A stretch of DNA of 64,000 bases, taken from the NCBI RefSeq assembly GCF_007362955.1, contig NZ_CP041696.1, positions 2,232,001-2,296,000 on the forward strand, in the 5' to 3' direction. The stretch comes from Lysinibacillus fusiformis (lineage in GTDB: Bacteria > Bacillota > Bacilli > Bacillales_A > Planococcaceae). Positions 53,279 to 62,398 of this stretch are shown piece by piece (the first letter of the stretch is position 1; the number at the start of each line of letters is the position of its first letter). The translations under genes were made by a program, and so were the position numbers. The notes under the pieces were generated by a model. That model saw only the letters and a program-made list of their open reading frames with translations. It was not told where the DNA came from and did no database searches.

Positions 53279-54337
53279 TTAAATTTTGAAGTTCAACTTG
53301 ATAATGCCTGTTTCTTTTAAAGCGAAGAATAAAATAATAAAGAATGGTCCTGTGAGTAAACCGATAATACCAAATAGCTGAAGTCCGATAAACATTGCTA
53401 TTAATGTTGGTAAAGTAGATAATCCAATATGATCTCCCATCATTTTGGGCTCGACTACTCGGCGAATAATGAGTAAAATTACTGCTAAGATGAATAATTG
53501 AACAGAAATGGATGTGTTTCCCATTAATAAATGATAAAGCCCCCAAGGTGCCAAGATAATAATTGATCCCAGAAATGGAATAATGTCGATAAGCCAAATG
53601 ATTAAGGTCATAGTGACGGCATATTTTGGTTGGATAAGGAAAAGTCCAACAAGTGTGACACCGCCAATAATAAAGCTAACGAGTAAATGAGCCTTCATAA
53701 AACCAAAGAATGCATCTTTTAAGCGTTTGGAGATTATTTTCATCTTTTTCGCAGTAGATGGCTTCAAATATTTGTAAGTGACCTGTTTTAATTTTGGCAA
53801 ATCTAGCATAAATAAAAATAAAGCAATCATATATACAAGAAGACTAATAAAGAGGCTTGGAATTTCCGAAAAGAATGCGGTAACTTTGGTATAATTAAAG
53901 AAGTTTAGAAAAGATTCTTCAATTTTCTTGATGAAATCCAAAGTCGTATTTTGAAGTGAGGCACTCATTTCAGCGGGGAAGTCTTCGGTATATTTAGAAA
54001 TGTTATCTTGCATGTGAAGCCACATTTCCGATATCTTAGAAATATAATAGGGGGCTTGCTTAGAAACTACTATTATTTGCGACATGAGCTGTGTAATAGT
54101 AAAGTAACAAATAATAGAAATAAAGATAACGCTCATTATGTAAATGAAGGCGACTGCAATTTTACGTGACATTTTCCATTTGCGTTTAAAAAACATAACA
54201 ATTGGTTCTAAGAAAAAAGCGGTAAATCCAGCTAGTATAATAGGCACGGAGACTGGTATGATAAAATATGCCCCAATTATTAGGCATATAATCACAAGCG
54301 TTCGTAAAATCAACTTTCGGGTAATAGATTTATTCAT
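53279..54337 (-). CDS. AI-2E-family transporter
   Basis: A 352-residue polytopic protein of the PerM/AI-2E transporter family (TqsA-like). There are eight or so helices, the N-terminal pair VPIILAGFTAFFLEPIVMFFKRKWKMSRK, and the conserved C-terminal IDIIPFLGSIIILAPWG and MGDHIGLSTLPTLIAMFIGLQLFGIIGLLTGPFF. Members export AI-2 or act in Na/Li antiport, so the substrate is open. The ATG follows AAGGAGAG. It is divergent from the HEAT-repeat gene. Confidence 0.82.
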   Translation of the reverse strand: MNKSITRKLILRTLVIICLIIGAYFIIPVSVPIILAGFTAFFLEPIVMFFKRKWKMSRKIAVAFIYIMSVIFISIICYFTITQLMSQIIVVSKQAPYYISKISEMWLHMQDNISKYTEDFPAEMSASLQNTTLDFIKKIEESFLNFFNYTKVTAFFSEIPSLFISLLVYMIALFLFMLDLPKLKQVTYKYLKPSTAKKMKIISKRLKDAFFGFMKAHLLVSFIIGGVTLVGLFLIQPKYAVTMTLIIWLIDIIPFLGSIIILAPWGLYHLLMGNTSISVQLFILAVILLIIRRVVEPKMMGDHIGLSTLPTLIAMFIGLQLFGIIGLLTGPFFIILFFALKETGIIKLNFKI

Positions 54338-54429
54338 AAACTCTCCTTCTTGGTATAAATTAAGTTAAGTGTAACATAAAAAAATTAAAATTTTATAACG
54401 TTCTGACAGAATAAAGGTAGGGATGAATC

Positions 54430-54978
54430 ATGGAAAAAGAGGTTTTGAAACTTTTTAGTAATTTAACAGAGCGTGACCTTGAGATTCAATACGAGTCTTA
54501 CGAAAAATTGATGAAAATTATGCAAGAACCAGTTGATTGGACATACGCAGTGTGGGAGCATCTCATTCAAGCCCTTACATATAAAAATGGACATGTGCGT
54601 GCGCGAGCAGTACAGTTTTTATGCGCATTGGCGGCAAAAAGTGACCCAGAAGAACGCGTACTAGAGGATTTTTTGAAAATCTGGGCTGTAACGTATGATG
54701 ATGAAACCGTAACAGCAAGACATAGTCTACAGGCAATTTGGCAAATTGGTCTTGCAGGTCAGGTGCAAAGAGATTTAATTGTTTCATATTTAGCAAAAAG
54801 ATTCCAAACATGTATTGACGAAAAACACCCGACACTCATGCGATATGATATTATTGTATCCTTTAAAAAATTGTTTGATGCCACGAATGACACGAAACTA
54901 TTGGAAATTGCACAGAGATTAATTGAAGAAGAACAAGATGCAAAATATAAAAAGAAATATAAGACGGCCATTCGTTAA
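54430..54978 (+). CDS. HEAT-repeat protein of unknown function
   Basis: A 182-residue all-helical protein with repeating paired helices of the HEAT/ARM type (WEHLIQALTYKNGHVRARAVQFLCALA, TARHSLQAIWQIGLAGQVQRDLI). Such repeats bind other proteins, and no partner is suggested. The ATG follows a weak GTAGGG site. It is a single gene with a terminator overlapping its end. Confidence 0.65.
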   Translation: MEKEVLKLFSNLTERDLEIQYESYEKLMKIMQEPVDWTYAVWEHLIQALTYKNGHVRARAVQFLCALAAKSDPEERVLEDFLKIWAVTYDDETVTARHSLQAIWQIGLAGQVQRDLIVSYLAKRFQTCIDEKHPTLMRYDIIVSFKKLFDATNDTKLLEIAQRLIEEEQDAKYKKKYKTAIR

Positions 54979-55002
54979 ATAAGCGTAATGGCTGTTTTTT
55001 TA
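54964..55002 (+). terminator. Rho-independent terminator
   Basis: GGCCATTCG pairs with CG-TAATGGCTG, followed by a T7 tract, spanning the stop of the HEAT gene. Confidence 0.65.
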
Positions 55003-55057
55003 TGTAGAAACTCGTTTGTTGGAGAAAATTTAGATTATTGATTCGGGGAGAACATTC

Positions 55058-55352
55058 GTGACTTCAATCGTGAGAGGTTCAATGGGAACATATCGTGGAA
55101 AGCCAATGTTAATCGTTAATACAGCCAATTGAAGCATGAAGTGGATTTTCGAGAATTCGGAAAGGCAACTATGCAGGGAAAAATGTAGCTCAAAGGATTG
55201 TCCAAATTGCACTTAGCTTTTTAGATGGTCGTAATATTCACTGGAACTTTACAAAATTTTTAGTGGAAAGGCACGGTAAAACGATGGCACGCTTTGAACC
55301 AACTGATTCACAACTTGATATTGAGCAAGCTATTGAAAAAATATTATTGTAA
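55058..55352 (+). pseudogene. Decayed glutathione peroxidase
   Basis: GTG 55058 behind GGGGAG opens TSIVRGSMGTYRGKPMLIVNTAN and then stops. This is the N terminus of a glutathione peroxidase up to just before the active-site Cys. After a frame change the C-terminal signature (IHWNFTKFLVERHGKTMARF) runs to a stop at 55350-55352. The catalytic cysteine and about 60-70 middle residues are gone, so no activity is possible. It is a relic between the HEAT gene and the cobalamin riboswitch. Confidence 0.8.
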
Positions 55353-55499
55353 TTAGAATTTTTAGGAGAGAACTACAAATAGCTAATCGTTATGTAGAAA
55401 TAGTGCTAAGTTTTGTATGTTTTTGATTGAGTTTTCCGCAATTTCGCAACTACTTTTTCATTGCAATATATGATAAACTGCTTTACAAGTGAATAATTC

Positions 55500-55820
55500 T
55501 TGCAGAATAAGGGTGCTAGGCCATAGCATAATCGGGAATTCGGTGTAAAACCGAAGCTGTTTCCGCAACTGTAAGTACAGATATCATAAAATGAAGCCAC
55601 TGTCGAAGAATCATTATTTAAGTAGATGGGAAGGTTTTTATGACATCGCTACATAAAGGTAGCGAACTGTACGAGCCAGGAGACCGACCTTTATTTGAGC
55701 GTATAAATACTCTTCGGAAGTTAGGGGGATATACGGCAAATACATAGGCAATGTCGTGTCAAAGCGATGCTATTTATGCATTTTCGTCGTTTCTCTGTTA
55801 ATCGGGAGCGGCTTTTTTTA
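55500..55820 (+). promoter_or_regulatory. Cobalamin riboswitch with terminator
   Basis: The conserved core is visible: CGGGAATTCGGTGTAAAACCG, GCTGTTTCCGCAACTGTAAG (about 55530-55577), and the B12 box AGCCAGGAGACCGACC at about 55674-55689. A G-U-rich terminator stem (GTCGTTTCTC/GGGAGCGGC) with a T7 tract ends at 55820. Adenosylcobalamin binding should stop transcription of the two downstream genes. Confidence 0.9.
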
Positions 55821-55882
55821 TGCACTTTTACCTTCATCCAGTAAGTAAGAATAGTTTCGCGAAAGAAAGTGGGGTCTCAGGT

Positions 55883-56422
55883 TTGAAAAAAGATGCGCGT
55901 TATTCATGTTATCCGTTTATGCGTGAAAAAATATCAACGGTAGATTATGAGATTCGTACAGATAGTTTAACAACGCATGTGGGTGTTGCATTGGCGGCTA
56001 TAAAGAAAGAAACAGTTGAAGTTGTGGCAGCTGATTTGATGACAATTTTGCCAATGGCTTATCATGTGAATGGTTCGGTGCGTGGCAAGTTAGCTGTAAC
56101 CGACGAAGATTTAGCATGGCTTAGCGATCGTTATGATTTTTACGTTGAGCACGTTAGGGAACAGATTCAAAACTTTGTTTTACCTCAAGGGACGGAGGCT
56201 GCTGCTGCACTTCATTTATGTCGAAGTGAAGCAAAGAAATCTTACCGTGCCTTGCACAAAGTGTCTGAGGAACGAGAAGTACCAGCCATTCTTTTCGATT
56301 ATTTAGGATTACTGGCCAATGTATTTTTCGTTATGGCCGTATACATGAATCAACAGGCTGGATTTGCTGAAATTCCATTTATAAGTAAATCATACCCAAT
56401 GAAAAAGAAAAAAGGAGAATGA
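55883..56422 (+). CDS. Cobalamin adenosyltransferase-like protein (PduO type)
   Basis: About 179 residues. EIRTDSLTTHVGVALAAI, the long helices with LHLCRSEAKKSYRALHKV, and DYLGLLANVFFVMAVYMN follow the PduO-type ATP:cob(I)alamin adenosyltransferase pattern, though the usual RxxCRxAER arginine cluster is altered, so binding without catalysis is possible. TTG 55883 lies 8 bases after AAGTGGGG. The ATG at 55820 sits in the terminator T run and lacks a ribosome site. It is controlled by the cobalamin riboswitch. Confidence 0.72.
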   Translation: MKKDARYSCYPFMREKISTVDYEIRTDSLTTHVGVALAAIKKETVEVVAADLMTILPMAYHVNGSVRGKLAVTDEDLAWLSDRYDFYVEHVREQIQNFVLPQGTEAAAALHLCRSEAKKSYRALHKVSEEREVPAILFDYLGLLANVFFVMAVYMNQQAGFAEIPFISKSYPMKKKKGE

Positions 56423-56427
56423 GTGAA

Positions 56428-57378
56428 GTGAAGAAATTAGTTAATTTCCAATGGCTTTCGATTTTAATGTTAGCGCTTGTCCTAGTAGGCTGCGGTACAA
56501 CTGATGAAGCGAAAAATGAGGACACATCGAAGAAAGTAAATACAGCTGAAGAAACAGGCTATAAAGTGACAGATGATCGTGGTGTAGAAGTGACATTTGA
56601 TGCTGTACCAAAAACTATTGTGTCTTTACAGCCAAGCAATACAGAAATTTTATTTGCATTAGGTGTGGGTGATAGAATCGTAGGTGCTACAGAATATGAT
56701 ACATATCCAGCAGAAGCACAAAACATTGAACGAGTGTCAAATTCTACGATGTTTAATAGCGAGCGCATTTTAGCATTAAAACCGGATGTGGTGATTGCTT
56801 ATACTACTGGCCAGGATGATGCGTTAAAAGGACTTGAAGATGCGGGTGTAAAAGTATTTGTTATCAAATCAGCAGCCTCATTTGAAGATGTCTATGGTGA
56901 TATTGAACAAATTGCTACTGTCATGGGTGTTGAGGATAAAGGTGAACAACTTAACGAAGACATCAAGGCTAAAATAGCTGATGTTCAAACAAAAGTAAAA
57001 GATGTAGAAAAGCAAAAAAATGTTTACTTGGAGATTAGTCCAAAGCCAGACATTTATACAACAGCGGCGGGTACATTCCAACAAGAAATTTTAAATGCTG
57101 CTAATGTGAACAATGTATTTGGTGACCAAGTGGATTGGGTAAAGGTTTCTGAGGAAGAAGTCATTGCTAAAAACCCGGAAGTCATTCTAACAACGGTGAA
57201 TTCTAAGGAAGATTCTACGGTAGAAATTCTTGCTCGCAATGGTTGGAATACGATGACAGCGATTCAAAACAAAGCTGTATTTTATGTAGATGCTGATATA
57301 TCCACTCGACCTGGTCCACGTATCGGGGAAGCGGTTGAGCTAGTAGCCAAAGCGGTATATCCTGAGTTATTTCAATAA
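56428..57378 (+). CDS. BtuF-like cobalamin/corrinoid-binding lipoprotein
   Basis: About 316 residues. The lipobox is LVLVGC with Cys22, and the mature protein has the class III binding fold (VSLQPSNTEILFALGVGDRIVGATEYDTYP, SNSTMFNSERILALKPDVVIAYT). It is in one unit with the adenosyltransferase behind the cobalamin riboswitch, so a B12 or corrinoid ligand is likely. No permease or ATPase follows, so it must use components from elsewhere. GTG 56428 has better spacing from AAAGGAG than ATG 56419. Confidence 0.82.
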   Translation: MKKLVNFQWLSILMLALVLVGCGTTDEAKNEDTSKKVNTAEETGYKVTDDRGVEVTFDAVPKTIVSLQPSNTEILFALGVGDRIVGATEYDTYPAEAQNIERVSNSTMFNSERILALKPDVVIAYTTGQDDALKGLEDAGVKVFVIKSAASFEDVYGDIEQIATVMGVEDKGEQLNEDIKAKIADVQTKVKDVEKQKNVYLEISPKPDIYTTAAGTFQQEILNAANVNNVFGDQVDWVKVSEEEVIAKNPEVILTTVNSKEDSTVEILARNGWNTMTAIQNKAVFYVDADISTRPGPRIGEAVELVAKAVYPELFQ

Positions 57379-57426
57379 TTGAAGACCTTTAAGAGCAGTC
57401 CTATATTGGGCGGCTTTTTGAAATAT

Positions 57427-57651
57427 ATGAGAGTGTACCGCCTCAGTAAGCCAGCTATGATGGTGAACGCGTTGGTAACTGCAGAACACACTAAGTAGCA
57501 AAGTACACCGTTCGGTTACCATTGGCTGCCGCACAGGTTAATTAGCGCACTGCTCAAGTATTACTTACCACTACGCGCATTTTACGTGGAGTGTGCGGAA
57601 AAGAAGGCAATGATGTTTTTTAGAAAAGTGGCAGTTTAGCAACGTTGGTGA
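57427..57651. other. Unassigned GC-richer stretch in a 425-base gap
   Basis: Between the lipoprotein and the phosphatase lies a stretch richer in GC than its surroundings. One plus frame from ATG 57427 is open except for a single TAG at 57496-57498, and the DNA can fold (GGTAAC/GTTACC and CCACTACG/CGTGGAGTG pairs). No family is recognised. It could be a gene relic, a structured RNA or a dispersed repeat. Confidence 0.3.
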
Positions 57652-57803
57652 ATGCTATTTATGTGGTGTTTATCGTATACAATAGGTTTATTTGAGGAGC
57701 GTACTGTGTAAAGAAATACCCTAGTGTGAAAATTGGTATTATCCTTAGTTGTTCTATAGAATAGAGGGTAAGGTGATTGCTAATATAAGGGGGGACGTAG
57801 TGG

Positions 57804-58571
57804 ATGACACAGTTTGACATGAAGGTTATTCCGTTTGAAGCAGTCTATAATTTCCGTGATATGGGTGGCTATAAGTCGAGAGATGGGCGGATTGTAAAAA
57901 AAGGCTTAATCTATCGTTCGGCAGCACTAGGGAAAATGACGATGGCGGATAAAGAACGCTTTGAGACATTAGGTGTGAAAACGATTTTTGATTATCGGGA
58001 CAAACATGAAGCACAAAATAACCCTAATCCGACATTTCCAAATGCCAAGTATATACAAATTCCGGCCAAGGGGAACCATGCTTTTGAAATGCCTACGAAT
58101 ACTGGGGGGCACAATTTCTATAAAGTTGTGAGTCCAGAAATGTTCTGCGATTTTTATGCACAGATGCCCTTTAATAATGCTTCATTTAAAGAATTGATTG
58201 CCACGATTCAAAACCCTGGAAATTTAGGGCTTGTTCATCATTGTGCAGTGGGCAAGGACCGAACGGGTATAGGTGGTGCACTGATTTTATTAGCATTAGA
58301 TGTACCTGAGGACATTATTATGCAAGATTATTTAGATACGAATGAACTTTTACGCCCGATGGTAAATCGTATGGCACAGGCGATACAAAAGGATTTTAAT
58401 GATCGCGAATTACAGCAATTTTATGCATTAATGTCTGCTCGAGAAGATTATTTACAAGCGGCATTCAATGCAATGGATGTTCGCTATGGCTCAAAGACCG
58501 CATTTTTAGAGCAAGAGTTTGGTCTTACGCAAGACAAACGTGAACAACTACAAGCTCATTGCTTAAGTTAA
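57804..58571 (+). CDS. Tyrosine/serine protein phosphatase (Y_phosphatase3)
   Basis: A 255-residue phosphatase. The N terminus NFRDMGGYKSRDGRIVKKGLIYRSAAL is typical of the Y_phosphatase3/DSP class, and the P-loop HCAVGKDRTG carries the catalytic Cys and Arg (CX5R). Members act on phosphoproteins or phosphoinositides, and the target here is unknown. The ATG follows AGGGGGGACG with a longer spacing. It is a single gene with a strong terminator. Confidence 0.85.
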   Translation: MTQFDMKVIPFEAVYNFRDMGGYKSRDGRIVKKGLIYRSAALGKMTMADKERFETLGVKTIFDYRDKHEAQNNPNPTFPNAKYIQIPAKGNHAFEMPTNTGGHNFYKVVSPEMFCDFYAQMPFNNASFKELIATIQNPGNLGLVHHCAVGKDRTGIGGALILLALDVPEDIIMQDYLDTNELLRPMVNRMAQAIQKDFNDRELQQFYALMSAREDYLQAAFNAMDVRYGSKTAFLEQEFGLTQDKREQLQAHCLS

Positions 58572-58577
58572 AAAGAC

Positions 58578-58613
58578 ACCCTTTCACACAAGCCCTGTGA
58601 GAAGGGTTTTTTT
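58578..58613 (+). terminator. Rho-independent terminator
   Basis: ACCCTTTCACA pairs with TGTGAGAAGGGT, followed by a T7 tract. Confidence 0.82.
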
Positions 58614-58743
58614 ACGTTTACCTTTCATCGGATGATCGGAAGGATTTAGCCATCATTTCTCACCGTATAAGTCTTTACAGCAGACAAATCTATGATAAGA
58701 TACAATAGATTTTTATGTAATTTAGAGAGAGAAGTGAAAGGGA

Positions 58744-60123
58744 TTGGCGGAGACGATTAGCGAGAAAAATGCGGCTGACCATTTAAGTTTATTTCATTTA
58801 ACGTGGCCGATTTTTTTAGAAGTTTTTTTATTTATGTTAATGGGGTTAGCCGATACGTTTATGCTGAGTGCCTTGTCTGATAATGCTGTATCGGGGGTTG
58901 GAGCGGCCAATCAATATATTCATATTGCAATTTTAATATTGGAAGTTGTCGGAAATGGTGCCTCGATTGTTGTTTCGCAGTATCTAGGTTCAAGGCGTTA
59001 CTTTGAGGCGGCGAAGATTTCGGCATTGGCAGTTACCATGAATTTATGCGTGGGACTGATTATGAGTGTCGTATTCTTCTTTGGCGCAAGTCGCTTAATG
59101 ACCATGATGAATTTAAAGGGTGAAGTATTGATATATGCACAGAGCTATTTAGTTATTATCGGTAGTTTTATTTTTTTACAAGCGATTATCAATGCGTTAG
59201 CAGCGGTGATTCGTGTACATGGTTGGACAAAGCAAACGATGTATGTTTCCTTAGGCATGAACGTGCTCCACGTTGTATTAAATTATGGCTTGATTTTTGG
59301 TAATTTAGGCATGCCAGAGTTAGGTGTAAAAGGGGCAGCGGTTTCCTCCGTTATTAGCCGTGGACTTGCAGTAATCGTGTTTTTATGGTTGTTGTATCAA
59401 GTGATGGAAGTTCGTGTAAAGCTAGAATATTACTTTACCTATTCAAAGGAATATGTTCGGAAAATATTAAATATCGGCTTACCGTCAGCTTTTGAGCAGG
59501 TGTTATATCAGTTCTGTCAAATTATATTCCTTTACTATGCAACCTATTTGGGGGCCGAAACGCTAGCGGCTAGACAATATGCTATGAATATTTCTATGTT
59601 TACGTACTTATTTGCGATTGCTATAGGCACAGGGACAGCAATAATCATAGGTCGTAATGTCGGCGCCGGCAAAAAGGAGGAAGCGTACCATCAACTGTGG
59701 TCGAGTGTGCGCGCAGCTTTTATTTTCACGATAATAATGGTGGTAGTTGTGACGCTTTTCCGTACACAGCTTATGAGTGTTTTTACGGATAATCCAGAGG
59801 TAATTGCCATTGGAGCGTCTGTCTTAGTGCTGAGCATTCTACTTGAAACGGGGCGTACAATGAATATTGTTGTGATTAATTCATTACGTGCTTCAGGGGA
59901 TGCAAGATTCCCTGTGAAAATTGGTTTTCTATCAATGGTATGTCTGAGTGTACCACTTGGTTATTTGCTTGTATTCGTTTTAGATTGGGGCCTAATAGGA
60001 ATTTGGCTAGCTATATCAGCAGATGAATGGTTGCGTGCAATTATCGTATACTTTAGATGGAAAAGTCGAAAATGGGAGCGTTTTGCACTCGTTTCACCAA
60101 CAGAGCAAAAGGAGGCGAATTAA
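58744..60123 (+). CDS. MATE-family cation/drug antiporter
   Basis: A 459-residue protein with 12 membrane helices in two similar bundles (HLTWPIFLEVFLFMLMGLADTFMLSALSDNAVSGVGAANQ and GLPSAFEQVLYQFCQIIFLYYATYLGAETLAARQYAMN). This is typical of NorM/YeeO-like MATE exporters that use Na+ or H+ to remove cationic drugs. TTG 58744 follows GAAAGGGA. The RlmA-type gene starts at the base after its stop and probably shares its mRNA. Confidence 0.82.
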   Translation: MAETISEKNAADHLSLFHLTWPIFLEVFLFMLMGLADTFMLSALSDNAVSGVGAANQYIHIAILILEVVGNGASIVVSQYLGSRRYFEAAKISALAVTMNLCVGLIMSVVFFFGASRLMTMMNLKGEVLIYAQSYLVIIGSFIFLQAIINALAAVIRVHGWTKQTMYVSLGMNVLHVVLNYGLIFGNLGMPELGVKGAAVSSVISRGLAVIVFLWLLYQVMEVRVKLEYYFTYSKEYVRKILNIGLPSAFEQVLYQFCQIIFLYYATYLGAETLAARQYAMNISMFTYLFAIAIGTGTAIIIGRNVGAGKKEEAYHQLWSSVRAAFIFTIIMVVVVTLFRTQLMSVFTDNPEVIAIGASVLVLSILLETGRTMNIVVINSLRASGDARFPVKIGFLSMVCLSVPLGYLLVFVLDWGLIGIWLAISADEWLRAIIVYFRWKSRKWERFALVSPTEQKEAN

Positions 60124-60954
60124 ATGGGGGCATTATCTAAACGAGCTGCGGGAGCGGCATTGATGGAAAAAAATATTACTGTATTTGCTTGTCCAATTTG
60201 TAAAAAGCCTATGCTTGTGCATGAACAAGGGCGACTTGAATGTTCAATGCATCACTCTTTTGATATTGCTAAGCAAGGCTATGTGAATATGTTGACACAG
60301 GGTGCTACTTCAAAATATAGTAAGGATCTTTTTGAATCTCGCAAGGCTATTATCGATAGTGGTATATACGATTTGCTTGAAGAAAAAATACTAGAACGAA
60401 TTGCTGCTGCCAAAATAGTGCTGGACACAGGCTGTGGCGAGGGTTCACATTTAGCTCGCATTATGGCGCATAGAGAAGGCATTGGCATTGGCATTGATAT
60501 TGCAAAGGAAGGAATTCTTGCTGCAGCTCGACATTATCCACAGCAAATTTGGTGTGTGGGTGACTTAGCGAAGAGTCCATTTGCAAAGACTAGCTTTGAT
60601 GCAATTTTAAATATTTTATCGCCAGCGAATTATGAGGAATTCAAGCGACTATTAGTACCCGGCGGCTGTGTGATAAAGGTTGTACCGCAAAGTGGCTATT
60701 TACAAGAACTTCGCACACAGCTATATGCTGATTCAGCTAAAGAAACGTATTCCAATGAACAAACCGTAGAACGTTTTAGAGAAAGTTTTGCCGATGTGAT
60801 AGTAGAACGTGTTACCTATACAGTGCCACTTGCTTCAGAGCTAGTTCCTGCACTCCTTGAAATGACACCGATGGGCTGGCATAAGTCAGATGAAGCGAAA
60901 ATTTCTCTACATGAAATAACAATTGATGTTGATGTGTTAGTGGGAAAGGTCTAA
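60124..60954 (+). CDS. 23S rRNA (guanine-N1) methyltransferase, RlmA/YxjB-like
   Basis: A 276-residue SAM-dependent enzyme. The N-terminal zinc finger has CPICKKPM and CSMHHSFD, the recognition block is AKQGYVNML, and the SAM site is VLDTGCGEGSHLARI. RlmA enzymes methylate G745 (RlmAI) or G748 (RlmAII/TlrB) of 23S rRNA at the macrolide tunnel. Gram-positive homologues such as YxjB are RlmAII-like. AAGGAGG lies inside the end of the MATE gene, and ATG 60124 may also be replaced by ATG 60163. Confidence 0.82.
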   Translation: MGALSKRAAGAALMEKNITVFACPICKKPMLVHEQGRLECSMHHSFDIAKQGYVNMLTQGATSKYSKDLFESRKAIIDSGIYDLLEEKILERIAAAKIVLDTGCGEGSHLARIMAHREGIGIGIDIAKEGILAAARHYPQQIWCVGDLAKSPFAKTSFDAILNILSPANYEEFKRLLVPGGCVIKVVPQSGYLQELRTQLYADSAKETYSNEQTVERFRESFADVIVERVTYTVPLASELVPALLEMTPMGWHKSDEAKISLHEITIDVDVLVGKV

Positions 60955-61033
60955 TTTTTGTATAGGTAATTGCAGCATACTAGTCTTTTCGATTACAATA
61001 GTGATAACTATTTAATAAGATAGGAATGAGACA

Positions 61034-61642
61034 GTGTATAAATTCGTAGCAAGCATCGTCAAGATAATATTAAAGTTAATGGGCTCGAAAGCTCGTGTAT
61101 ATGAGGAGCAGAACTTACCGAAGGATGGTGGGTTTATTATAGCATGTACCCATACAGGCTATGTTGATATTTTAAACTTAGGTGTTTCCATGTATCCCCG
61201 CGAAATTCATTTTATGGCGAAGAAGCAATTATTTGATATAAAAGGACTTGGCTGGCTCATCGGGCATTTAAATGCCTTCCCGGTTGACCGCGATAATCCA
61301 GGGCCAAGTGTCATTAAAATTCCTTCACAGTTATTGAAGGAGGGAAAAATTGTTGGGATTTTCCCTTCTGGTACTCGTAACTCAGAAGGTGCTGATTTAA
61401 AGCAAGGTGCGATTACGATTGCACAGCTGTCAAAGTCGCAAATCGTACCCGCTGCTTACGTTGGTGCACGTAATGCGGGCGATGTTTTGAAGCGTGGCAA
61501 GGGTTATCTAATCTATGGCGAACCGTTTTATGTAACAGGTAAGGGTAAAGATGGACGCGAGGAATTTATGCATCATTTAGAGCACGAACTAATCGCGTTA
61601 ACAGAAGAGTTACATGAGCGGATTGCAGTAGAGAAAAAGTGA
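61034..61642 (+). CDS. plsC: 1-Acylglycerol-3-phosphate acyltransferase
   Basis: A 202-residue membrane-associated acyltransferase of the PlsC family. Motif I is HTGYVD (HX4D), motif II is around NAFPVDRDN, motif III is FPSGTRNSEG, and motif IV is VPAAYVG. It adds the second acyl chain in phosphatidic acid synthesis. A short hydrophobic N terminus lies on the membrane. GTG 61034 is preceded by a weak AGGAATGAG site. A perfect hairpin terminator follows. Confidence 0.87.
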   Translation: MYKFVASIVKIILKLMGSKARVYEEQNLPKDGGFIIACTHTGYVDILNLGVSMYPREIHFMAKKQLFDIKGLGWLIGHLNAFPVDRDNPGPSVIKIPSQLLKEGKIVGIFPSGTRNSEGADLKQGAITIAQLSKSQIVPAAYVGARNAGDVLKRGKGYLIYGEPFYVTGKGKDGREEFMHHLEHELIALTEELHERIAVEKK

Positions 61643-61647
61643 AAAGT

Positions 61648-61682
61648 AAGCACTCAAAATCATTTGATTTTGAGTGCTTTGT
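61648..61682 (+). terminator. Rho-independent terminator
   Basis: AAGCACTCAAAATCA pairs perfectly with TGATTTTGAGTGCTT, with a short T stretch. Confidence 0.75.
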
Positions 61683-61699
61683 CGTAGGAGGGCATTGAT

Positions 61700-62164
61700 A
61701 TGATTCGAGTACTTTTTGTTTGTTTAGGTAATATATGTCGTTCACCCATGACTGAAGCAGTGATGCGTGATTTAGTAGGAAAAGAGCATTTAAGTGACGC
61801 CATTGAAGTGGATTCTGCTGCGACGAGTGCATGGCATATTGGAGAACCACCACATCGTGGTACGCTAGATAAGCTTCGAGAGTATAGAATCTCGACGAAA
61901 GGGATGAAAGGACGACAATTACAAAAGATTGATTTCGAACAATTCGATTATATTGTTGGGATGGATCATAGTAATATTCACAATATCCACACCATGTTGG
62001 GCAATCTAGATTCAACTAAGATTTTCCGCTTTTTAGATTTAACAAGTCATCGCAAAGATGTACCTGACCCTTACTATACAGAGAACTTTCAAGAAACCTA
62101 TGACTTAGCTGTAGAAGGGTGCCAGGCATTATTAGTAAAGATAAAACAAGATATGAAATTGTGA
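61700..62164 (+). CDS. Low-molecular-weight protein tyrosine phosphatase (YfkJ-like)
   Basis: A 154-residue LMW-PTP. The P-loop is VCLGNICRSPMTEAVM at the N terminus (CX5R(S/T)), and the general-acid loop VPDPYY lies near residue 120. The STKGMKGRQL and DHSNIHNIHTM segments are typical. YfkJ-type phosphatases act on protein Tyr-P and in stress resistance. GTAGGAGGG precedes the ATG. It is a single gene between plsC and the yebC-like gene. Confidence 0.88.
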   Translation: MIRVLFVCLGNICRSPMTEAVMRDLVGKEHLSDAIEVDSAATSAWHIGEPPHRGTLDKLREYRISTKGMKGRQLQKIDFEQFDYIVGMDHSNIHNIHTMLGNLDSTKIFRFLDLTSHRKDVPDPYYTENFQETYDLAVEGCQALLVKIKQDMKL

Positions 62165-62398
62165 AAATACTACTATTTATAGTAAAACAGTGTATAAAAA
62201 GACTCGAAATGATGAAATTTTTTGTAATTTGTCTTTCATAAAACATCACCTTAAACATTGGTATATCTAGCTTTGTAAGCATCATTGTGTTATTATTTGC
62301 AGAGTAAAGATACGATAAGTATTTAAATACCATTTACAGATGTGTAGTTGCACATCTATGATTTTTATAAACTTTATTTTCGAAAGAGAGTGGAAACA

